This document shows, piece by piece, positions 1 through 5,009 of a stretch of DNA of 6,546 nucleotides. The DNA is taken from the NCBI GenBank assembly GCA_023140035.1, contig JAGLML010000060.1:1-6546 (forward strand), read 5' to 3'. Positions within the stretch are counted from its first letter, which is position 1, and each line of letters starts with the position of its first letter. The notes under the pieces were generated by a model that made no database searches, had not been told where the DNA came from, and saw only the letters and a program-made list of their open reading frames with translations. The position numbers and the translations under genes are program-made. Source of the DNA: Thermoplasmatales archaeon (GTDB lineage Archaea > Thermoplasmatota > E2 > DHVEG-1).

Positions 1-1782
1 GGCTGTGTTGCCATCGGTATCAATTGCGACAACTTTTATTGTATGGCCACAGAAAATTCTTTCGTTCCATGTCCACTGGTATATGTTTTGGTCTGGCTCG
101 GTGTCATTCCCCTTAAGATGATTATCTATGTAGAACTCGACTCTTTCAACACCGATGTTATCTGTTGCTTCTGCTTCTAGATCGATATAGCCGATGATGA
201 AAATAGTTGGATGTCTACCGATACGTTTGTTTCTGAAATAACACCACCATTTATCTTCATCATATTTTAAAGGTTTAATTAATTCTATGGTTGGTGGACT
301 ATGTGGATCCTTTTTTGTCGTGAAATTCCATATTGGACCAGATGTATTTGCATTGTGGTTATCCCAGGCTACAATCTTCCAATAATAGATTTTGTTATAA
401 TTCATTGTCCCTGGATCATACGTAGTATTTGGTTGATTGCTGACAACCAATGGAGGTGAAGTAGTCATACCAAAGTACACATTATATGTAAGAGGATCAC
501 CATCTGGATCGCTACAGCTCCAGCTTAAATTAACGTTAATGTCTACACCTGGCTCTCCATTATACGGGTCAGGGTTACTTGGTTGATTGGGTGGATCGTT
601 TTGAAGTATTGTTGTGAATGTCCAAGTATCTGATCTGTTTTCAAATATTGAATCATTTGCAACCGCATACCAACTGTAAGTTGTGTTGTATTCTAAATCT
701 GACCAGGTTACTTCTGCTCTACTTCCATTTGGAACATTAGTATGAGTTCCTATGAGACTATCATCCGATGCATTATAAAAATACACATCCATTGTATCGT
801 TATCTGGATCAGTGACAAGTACGCTAATAGTTGGGTTTATACTTATATTTTCGGAATTATTTTCAGGTGATGGATCAATTGGTTCGTTTGGTGGGTTGTT
901 TTCTTCTGCAGCTTGCATAGTTGTAAAAAACCATGTTTCTGATTGTGTTTCAAATATCGAGTCGTTTGCTACTGTATACCAACTGTAAGTTGTGTTGTAT
1001 TCTAAATCTGGCCATATTACTTCTGCTCTGCTGCTATTTGATACATTTTCTGCAACATCAATAAAACTATCATCAGAGGCGTTGTAAAAGTACACATCCA
1101 TTGTATCGTTATCAGGATCACTAACAAATACGCTTATCGTGGGGTTTATACTTATATTTTCAGAATTGTTTTCAGGTAGTGGATTGGTAGGTTCAAAAGG
1201 TGCTCCCCATACACTATTTGGTGCCCCAGGTGTTCCACCATCAATAAGGCTTACATCCCAAATGTCATCTGCTTTATACTCTATAGTCATTCCAGTGTTA
1301 TTGGCACCAGCCTGTGGAACATAGGTTATTTCATCTATAATTTCTAAAACATCGTTTTTTATTGCAAGATATTCTCCTGAGTTTAATAAAGAAAATGCTG
1401 AATCAATTAGCGTTCCCGAATAACCTGGATAATCGGCGAGAAAATTTAGGTAATTATCTGCAATTACCGCAAAGCCACCCTCGGGGATTTCCATACTTCC
1501 ATTCTTAAGTGCAAGTGTATGGTTAACGCCTTGTTCATATAGACGCCAGCCGGTTATGTTAATTGCATAATCAGCTTTGTTATATATTTCAATCCATTCA
1601 TGCCCACTATCTGTTCCCGCTGGATTGTACATTATTTCATTTATTCGTATTGTTTCTGCATCATAAGCTGTTGTCATTGAAGAAAGGGTGAATGTCGATA
1701 AAACAAGCATTGCACCAAGAACAATAGCACTGCATATTCTTGTAAGCTTACTTTTATCTTTTTTTCCTTCCCTATAATTCAT
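1..1782 (-). CDS. Secreted lamin-tail domain protein with tandem Fn3-like repeats (partial, 3' end beyond left edge)
   Basis: An open frame of 594 codons with no stop runs off the left edge. The start is the ATG at 1782. It has GAGGAGG seven bases upstream and an in-frame TAA at 1801-1803; only a TTG lies between. Residues 1-40 look like a signal peptide: a basic start (MNYREGKKDKSK), a hydrophobic core at about 18-38, then TTAYDAE. Residues 44-188 match a lamin-tail domain (LTD), with INEIMYNP, HEWIEIYN, ITGWRLYE and the closing DGGTPGAPNS. Two near-identical Fn3-like modules follow (about 196-296 and 297-396), then a more divergent Fn3-like module (397-490, DPDGDPLTYNVYFG). The last module, about 495-594, resembles a bacterial Ig-like domain (VERVEFYIDN...IKVVAIDTDGNTA). 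N-x-S/T sequons are frequent. The LTD is a presumed binding domain in secreted prokaryotic proteins, so I infer an extracellular adhesion or scaffold role. No catalytic domain is visible, but one could lie beyond the edge. Confidence 0.9.
   Translation of the reverse strand, partial: MNYREGKKDKSKLTRICSAIVLGAMLVLSTFTLSSMTTAYDAETIRINEIMYNPAGTDSGHEWIEIYNKADYAINITGWRLYEQGVNHTLALKNGSMEIPEGGFAVIADNYLNFLADYPGYSGTLIDSAFSLLNSGEYLAIKNDVLEIIDEITYVPQAGANNTGMTIEYKADDIWDVSLIDGGTPGAPNSVWGAPFEPTNPLPENNSENISINPTISVFVSDPDNDTMDVYFYNASDDSFIDVAENVSNSSRAEVIWPDLEYNTTYSWYTVANDSIFETQSETWFFTTMQAAEENNPPNEPIDPSPENNSENISINPTISVLVTDPDNDTMDVYFYNASDDSLIGTHTNVPNGSRAEVTWSDLEYNTTYSWYAVANDSIFENRSDTWTFTTILQNDPPNQPSNPDPYNGEPGVDINVNLSWSCSDPDGDPLTYNVYFGMTTSPPLVVSNQPNTTYDPGTMNYNKIYYWKIVAWDNHNANTSGPIWNFTTKKDPHSPPTIELIKPLKYDEDKWWCYFRNKRIGRHPTIFIIGYIDLEAEATDNIGVERVEFYIDNHLKGNDTEPDQNIYQWTWNERIFCGHTIKVVAIDTDGNTA
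595..1197 (-). repeat. Two tandem 103-residue Fn3-like modules inside the lamin-tail protein
   Basis: Residues about 196-296 and 297-396 of the minus-strand protein align at a fixed offset of 103 residues (309 bases). Both carry PENNSENISINPTIS, DPDNDTMDVYFYNASDDS and LEYNTTYSWY. At DNA level the stretch 667-701 is identical to 976-1010 (35 bases, offset exactly 309), which indicates internal duplication or later homogenisation. The same 103-residue module recurs in the plus-strand gene starting at 5010. Confidence 0.92.
605..678. repeat. Left arm of a long-distance inverted repeat (partner 6414-6487)
   Basis: The reverse complement of this stretch matches 6414-6487 over 74 bases with four mismatches by hand alignment. 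That includes 21 consecutive identical bases (605-625 with 6467-6487). It encodes the last strands of the second Fn3-like module (YSWYA-ANDSI-ENRSD-WTFTTIL). The arms are about 5.7 kb apart in opposite orientation. Confidence 0.88.
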
Positions 1783-1789
1783 AATTTTT

Positions 1790-1796
1790 CCTCCTC
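1790..1796 (-). promoter_or_regulatory. Shine-Dalgarno site of the lamin-tail gene
   Basis: On the minus strand GAGGAGG sits seven bases before the ATG at 1782. It fixes this ATG over the upstream TTG at 1798-1800, which would overlap the ribosome site. Confidence 0.85.
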
Positions 1797-1831
1797 GCAA
1801 TTATGATACGTTAATAGTAATTAAATGTCTA

Positions 1832-1839
1832 TATATAAA
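1832..1839 (-). promoter_or_regulatory. Archaeal TATA box for the lamin-tail gene
   Basis: The minus strand reads TTTATATA here, matching the archaeal TATA consensus. At the usual spacing of about 25 bases, transcription would start near 1808. That gives a leader of roughly 25-30 bases that still includes the Shine-Dalgarno site. The start site is inferred. Confidence 0.65.
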
Positions 1840-1909
1840 TATTGTCATAAAAATATGTGTTTTTTGTAACATATGGCAGTTTTTCATTTTGTTATTTTGC
1901 CGGACAAGG

Positions 1910-1917
1910 TTTAAATA
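1910..1917 (+). promoter_or_regulatory. Archaeal TATA box for the beta-helix gene
   Basis: TTTAAATA follows a purine-rich GGACAAGG that could serve as the TFB recognition element. At normal spacing the transcript would begin near 1940, giving a leader of about 40 bases before the ATG at 1984. This promoter and the minus-strand one at 1832-1839 form a divergent pair about 70 bases apart. Confidence 0.65.
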
Positions 1918-1983
1918 CATTTATTGACAGAATTTAGCGAGACATAAATTAACACGATAAACTTTGTCTAGGCGTGGAAGGAA

Positions 1984-3117
1984 ATGAAACGAAGGAAATT
2001 GATAAGTGTCATACTTCTTCTATCAATTTTTATAGTTTCAACCATTAATGTTCATGCTGAAGCTAAGCTTGAACACAAACCCGAAGATATAGAAGAGTTA
2101 AGCATTATTAAAGATGAAGATCATGATTCTTATGACAAGATAATTGTAGATAAAAATAGTGATGACGCAGATTATAAAAGTATACAGGAGGCAATTTATG
2201 GTACTTCAAGTGGTTCAACAATATATGTAAAAGAAGGATCGTATAGTGAGATAATCCACATATATAAGAAGATTAATCTAATTGGAGAGAATAAAGAGAA
2301 AACCTTTATTAATCCTGAGTCAAAGAAAAACAGTTATGCTGTTAAAATTACCGCTGCTGGTGTGAAACTTAGTGGATTTAGCATTAGTAACGATGGACCT
2401 GGTCTTTATACCACTGGAGTTAAGATAACTGCATCACAGACAACAATAGAAGATTGTAATGTATTTGATACGCCTGTAGGTATAGCAATTTGGAGCTCGT
2501 ACAATACAATTTCAAATAGCACATTTTGGGGCTGTGAAGATGAAGGCATTGTGTTTTTAGGGAGTTCTACATCGGAATGTAACAATAACTTGGTAACAAA
2601 CTGTGAATTTTACAATAACTGTGATGGTATAGAACTGCAGTACTCGTCAAACAATGTCATCTCATACTGTGAATTCTATGATAACACACATGCAGGTATA
2701 GATGCTATAGGTTCATTTAACAACAATAACGTAATTTCTAACTGTGATCTCTATGATAATGAAGTTTTTGGTATATACTTTTCAAGATCTTCTGAGAACC
2801 AAATAACACAATGCATGATTTCAAATAATCAGATAATGATGAGCAGTTCTAAGGATAATACAATAGATAATTGTGAATTGGAAAGTATTTATTTAAGAGA
2901 TGCAACATTAAATATTAAAGATTGTGAGAATTTTGAACAATCTAAAATCAAAGCAGTAAATTCAGTGTATGAGATAGATAATGAAGAAAATGCATATGCT
3001 GCAACAATTAGTGAAAAAGTAGAGAATGCTAAAGAAATTTATTATAATAAATTTGTATCAATTTTTTCTTTCTTGAATGTAATTAAATCTCGTATTAAAA
3101 ACTATCTTGGTATGTAA
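1984..3117 (+). CDS. Secreted right-handed parallel beta-helix protein (NosD/pectin-lyase-like fold)
   Basis: The gene encodes 377 aa. It starts MKRRKLISV and has a hydrophobic stretch at about 6-22 ending near VHAEA, a classical signal peptide. An acidic linker (28-60) leads into a first rung (DADYKSIQEAI, STIYVKEGSYSEIIHI, INLIGENKEKTFIN) typical of archaeal NosD/pectin-lyase-fold surface proteins. Beta-helix rungs of about 20-25 residues follow, from about 118 to 315, rich in Asn (NNLVTNCEFYNN, NNVISYCEFYDN, NNVISNCDLYDN). Most rungs carry a Cys at the same place. The last 28 residues form a separate tail with aromatic/aliphatic and Lys/Arg residues. The ATG is preceded by GGAAGG only two bases away, a poorly placed ribosome site; an in-frame TAG at 1969-1971 excludes a longer protein. 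Many such proteins bind or cleave polysaccharide, but I see no identifiable catalytic set, so the function is unknown. It converges on the gene at 3182-4420. Confidence 0.9.
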   Translation: MKRRKLISVILLLSIFIVSTINVHAEAKLEHKPEDIEELSIIKDEDHDSYDKIIVDKNSDDADYKSIQEAIYGTSSGSTIYVKEGSYSEIIHIYKKINLIGENKEKTFINPESKKNSYAVKITAAGVKLSGFSISNDGPGLYTTGVKITASQTTIEDCNVFDTPVGIAIWSSYNTISNSTFWGCEDEGIVFLGSSTSECNNNLVTNCEFYNNCDGIELQYSSNNVISYCEFYDNTHAGIDAIGSFNNNNVISNCDLYDNEVFGIYFSRSSENQITQCMISNNQIMMSSSKDNTIDNCELESIYLRDATLNIKDCENFEQSKIKAVNSVYEIDNEENAYAATISEKVENAKEIYYNKFVSIFSFLNVIKSRIKNYLGM

Positions 3118-3119
3118 AT

Positions 3120-3125
3120 AAAAAA
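3120..3125 (-). terminator. T-tract terminator of the 412-aa membrane-protein gene
   Basis: Six consecutive T on the minus strand lie about 57 bases past the stop of the minus-strand gene and a few bases past the stop of the convergent plus-strand gene. This is a likely termination site for leftward transcription, and the two genes' terminators interleave. Confidence 0.4.
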
Positions 3126-3139
3126 GAGAGCATTATTTG

Positions 3140-3176
3140 TTTTTATTACCGGATTTTTTTGGTGGTTGCTTTTTTT
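3140..3176 (+). terminator. T-tract terminator of the beta-helix gene
   Basis: Downstream of the TAA at 3115-3117 lie three T-runs on the plus strand: five T at 3140-3144, seven at 3154-3160 and seven at 3170-3176. Archaeal RNA polymerase terminates at such oligo-T tracts without needing a strong hairpin, and I see no convincing stem. Confidence 0.6.
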
Positions 3177-3181
3177 CATAC

Positions 3182-4420
3182 CTAGTTTCCTATTTCCAGA
3201 TTTTCAATATGTCCAGATACATATACCTGAGGACCCCACCAAGGTGCACACTCTTCGGAACCTCTTCCCCCAAATGCTTGAAATATATTATATGATCCTG
3301 CCCCGGTCTCTATAGACACCGAGTCAATAATATCAGTTCTTGATGCATCTCGGAAGAAAACCACAACTAAATAACCATTGCCTCTCGTTACTGTTGTATA
3401 TATTATTTTATTATATATATCTTCAGGAGGTAGATAAAATTGTTGGGAAGTTCCTAAATTCCAGTCATCTAAGAATCCACGCGGCCCGGTGCTATTTGGG
3501 CCTCCATCAGGCTCAGTTCTAGGTTGCATCGTTATTGATAAACCATCATGGTCATCCGAAGTATTTTCTGTGCAATCATCTCCATAATTAAAATCGTGAT
3601 ACGTACTTATTTCATTACAGACAGACCAGGGCATAAAGGATCCTTCAAAACTCTCATTTCCTGATGTTATTGCAAACTGGAATTTGTGAGTAAATTCTTG
3701 TCCGAAATAACCCATCCCAAATTCTTTGTAAATAGAACCATGGTAATGTCTATGCTGTTCATTAAATGTAATTCTATCTTCAGTTAGTATCAGACTACCG
3801 TTAGGATCATATTCACTAAATCCGGTATAACAACCCTCCTGGCTAGGAGCTCCTCCGTTACCGCCACTAGGGGGGGTGCCTCCATTAGGTGGGGGTTCGG
3901 TTGTATTATTCGACTCTTCGGTAGTATTCAACTCTTCAGTGGTATTCAACTCTTCAGTAGTATTAAACTTTTCAGTAGCATATTTTCCATTACCACTAAA
4001 ATTAAAGATCACAGATCCAACATAGTCAGTTATTGGTTGTATGGTTTTTGTAAGGTTCGAAAGAGCTTGTATTGCAAACTTATCTGTTCCGTTATCCAGA
4101 ATTGCACCAGTATCCACTCTCGTAATATTCCAGCTGCCATTGATATCCAGAGTTACATCTCCTTTATTCTCAAATATCACGGCCACTGTTAAATTTGGTA
4201 CCTGACTATCAACAATTACTACACCACGTAAGTCAAAGTTATCTTCCACGTCCACCTCTGCGTTCGACTCAGTTTTATTGACATCATTAGTATTACTACT
4301 GAAATTAAAAACATTGTATTCATTTGCTACAGCACCTATGATTACTATCGCTATTATCAATATCACTATTGTTATTCCAAGTTTTAGTCTACTCATTTCT
4401 ATTCTACTCTTTCTTTCCAT
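3182..4420 (-). CDS. Membrane-anchored surface protein: N-terminal TM, Ig-like domain, Asn-Thr stalk, possible jelly-roll domain
   Basis: The gene encodes 412 aa. The ATG at 4420 has GGTGAGGG upstream; the in-frame Met at residue 9 has only a weak site. A basic N-terminus precedes one hydrophobic segment (about 13-32), a signal anchor or uncleaved signal peptide that puts the rest outside. Residues 60-145 look like an Ig-like/CARDB-like beta sandwich (LRGVVIVDSQVPNLTVAVIF, ENKGDVTLDINGSW). Residues 152-175 are a repeated (F/L)NTTEE stalk, followed by a Pro/Gly linker (176-192). Residues 197-412 form a separate globular domain with four Cys (197, 268, 283, 391). Its strand pattern (YLVVVFFRDAS near 350-360, ending YVSGHIENLEIGN) suggests a concanavalin-like jelly roll. 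I do not recognise a named family. The role is likely display of a binding domain at the cell surface. A TATA box of its own at 4463-4471 argues against an operon with the small gene upstream. Confidence 0.88.
   Translation of the reverse strand: MERKSRIEMSRLKLGITIVILIIAIVIIGAVANEYNVFNFSSNTNDVNKTESNAEVDVEDNFDLRGVVIVDSQVPNLTVAVIFENKGDVTLDINGSWNITRVDTGAILDNGTDKFAIQALSNLTKTIQPITDYVGSVIFNFSGNGKYATEKFNTTEELNTTEELNTTEESNNTTEPPPNGGTPPSGGNGGAPSQEGCYTGFSEYDPNGSLILTEDRITFNEQHRHYHGSIYKEFGMGYFGQEFTHKFQFAITSGNESFEGSFMPWSVCNEISTYHDFNYGDDCTENTSDDHDGLSITMQPRTEPDGGPNSTGPRGFLDDWNLGTSQQFYLPPEDIYNKIIYTTVTRGNGYLVVVFFRDASRTDIIDSVSIETGAGSYNIFQAFGGRGSEECAPWWGPQVYVSGHIENLEIGN
3912..3983 (-). repeat. 18-bp coding minisatellite (about four copies) encoding an NTTEE stalk
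   Basis: Units at 3912-3929, 3930-3947, 3948-3965 and a degenerate 3966-3983 differ by a few bases each. They encode FNTTEE, LNTTEE, LNTTEE and a variant. Each NTT is an N-glycosylation sequon, so this is probably a glycosylated spacer between the membrane-proximal and distal domains. Confidence 0.9.
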
Positions 4421-4427
4421 TTTTCGT

Positions 4428-4435
4428 CCCTCACC
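4428..4435 (-). promoter_or_regulatory. Shine-Dalgarno site of the 412-aa protein gene
   Basis: GGTGAGGG on the minus strand begins fifteen bases before the ATG, leaving a gap of seven bases. GGTGA matches the archaeal 16S anti-Shine-Dalgarno. This supports the start at 4420 over the Met codon at 4394-4396. Confidence 0.7.
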
Positions 4436-4462
4436 AAAGAGGAACGTTTCAATTTCACTATG

Positions 4463-4471
4463 TATATATAA
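4463..4471 (-). promoter_or_regulatory. Archaeal TATA box for the 412-aa protein gene
   Basis: The minus strand reads TTATATATA. Standard spacing places the start near 4440, giving a leader of about 20 bases that just includes the Shine-Dalgarno site. The surrounding DNA is very AT-rich, so the exact box is less certain than its presence. Confidence 0.5.
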
Positions 4472-4572
4472 TATTTGTGGTTATTAATAATATAATTTTG
4501 TTAATATATAAATTTATCCAAAAATTATATTTCTCTTATTTAGGCCTGTCTAGTTGACGGATCCTACAATGT

Positions 4573-4578
4573 AAAAAA
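4573..4578 (-). terminator. Possible T-tract terminator of the 69-aa gene
   Basis: Six T on the minus strand lie about 23 bases past the TAA of the small gene at 4601-4603. Termination here would separate it from the downstream minus-strand gene. The remaining bases between 4472 and 4600 show nothing else I can support. Confidence 0.35.
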
Positions 4579-4600
4579 TTATCTAGTATGTTTTATTGTT

Positions 4601-4810
4601 TTACGACGTGTATTTTCCCCTATGGGGTATTAACTCACGTGAATATTTTTTCAAAGAATCTTTCTTTCCTTCCCCCAAGTTCACTGCGCCTACTTTTAAT
4701 TCGCCGTTTTCCACAAGCTCTAAAATCAGTTTATCAAGAACATTATCTTTATTTAACAGCTTTTTATGCTTTAATTCCCACAAGTTATCATTACTGGAAT
4801 CCTTTTGCAT
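4601..4810 (-). CDS. Small 69-aa hypothetical protein with its own promoter and strong ribosome site
   Basis: I do not recognise the family. The protein is highly charged and looks mostly helical in its first half (NLWELKHKKLLNKDN, LDKLILELVENGELKV). A Lys-rich tail ends in LIPHRGKYTS. It has no membrane segment, signal peptide or Cys pair, so it is probably cytoplasmic, unlike its neighbours. Support for a real gene is good: GAGGAGAT sits six bases before the ATG, an in-frame TGA lies 15 bases upstream so no longer start exists, and a consensus TATA box lies at 4873-4880. The opposite-strand frames here (4588-4926 and 4596-4931) are Phe/Tyr/Leu-rich and have no ribosome site, as expected of antisense shadows. 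It could be a small regulator acting on the flanking surface genes, but that rests only on position. Confidence 0.68.
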   Translation of the reverse strand: MQKDSSNDNLWELKHKKLLNKDNVLDKLILELVENGELKVGAVNLGEGKKDSLKKYSRELIPHRGKYTS

Positions 4811-4816
4811 TGTTCC

Positions 4817-4824
4817 ATCTCCTC
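4817..4824 (-). promoter_or_regulatory. Shine-Dalgarno site of the 69-aa gene
   Basis: GAGGAGAT on the minus strand, six bases before the ATG at 4810, is a near-consensus site and one of the best in the window. It is the main evidence that this short frame is translated. Confidence 0.75.
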
Positions 4825-4872
4825 ACATTTCTAAATATTTATCTAAGTTATTTTACTTTCTTATTACGAATG

Positions 4873-4880
4873 TATATAAA
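4873..4880 (-). promoter_or_regulatory. Archaeal TATA box for the 69-aa gene
   Basis: The minus strand reads GGTTTATATACA around this site, an excellent archaeal TATA box. The predicted start is near 4850, giving a leader of about 40 bases. It is flanked upstream by the tandem 8-bp repeat at 4889-4904. Confidence 0.7.
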
Positions 4881-4888
4881 CCTGCTGT

Positions 4889-4904
4889 GTCAAAATGTCA
4901 AAAT
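4889..4904 (-). repeat. Tandem 8-bp direct repeat upstream of the TATA box (possible regulator site)
   Basis: On the minus strand ATTTTGAC occurs twice head to tail, ending eight bases before the TATA box of the 69-aa gene. Archaeal activators often bind directly upstream of the TFB element, and a repeat with this spacing would suit a dimeric protein. The sequence is AT-rich, so chance is possible. Confidence 0.45.
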
Positions 4905-4952
4905 GAAAAATTGTTATACATTATAAAATAATAAACTTTATTTATAGAAATT

Positions 4953-4960
4953 TTTATATA
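4953..4960 (+). promoter_or_regulatory. Archaeal TATA box for the DUF2341-LamG gene
   Basis: TTTATATA on the plus strand predicts a start near 4984 and a leader of about 26 bases before the ATG at 5010. That leader contains GGGATGA at 4997-5003, a partial Shine-Dalgarno with a six-base gap. A second AT-rich TTATATAC at 4975 is too close to the ATG to be preferred. Confidence 0.55.
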
Positions 4961-5009
4961 TAGATATTCCTTACTTATATACATATAATAATAGTTGGGA
5001 TGAAGAATT

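Noticed and set aside
1139..1324. Plus-strand open frame of 61 aa
   Set aside because: It lies wholly inside the lamin-tail domain and first Fn3-like module of the opposite-strand gene, whose protein sequence is clearly conserved. No ribosome site.
3912..3983. Short direct repeats as a CRISPR-like array
   Set aside because: Units abut with no spacers and encode an in-frame peptide repeat.
4334..4420. Class III (pilin-type) signal peptide at the start of the 412-aa protein
   Set aside because: The RLKLGITIV start resembles a pilin H-domain, but no Lys/Arg directly precedes the Gly as the cleavage motif needs, and the long globular C-terminus does not look like a pilin.
3340..4557. Plus-strand open frames at 3340-3522, 4278-4487 and 4369-4557
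   Set aside because: The first lies inside the 412-aa minus-strand gene. The other two are the complement of its signal-anchor coding region and leader, so hydrophobicity there is an antisense effect.
4617..4627. CCCC-TAT-GGGG palindrome as an intrinsic terminator
   Set aside because: It lies within the coding part of the 69-aa gene, and neither strand has a T-run directly after the stem.
4588..4931. Two overlapping plus-strand open frames (4588-4926 and 4596-4931) of about 110 aa
   Set aside because: They are antisense to the 69-aa gene and its promoter, have Phe/Tyr/Leu-rich low-quality composition, and lack a ribosome site. The minus-strand frame has a strong SD and TATA box.
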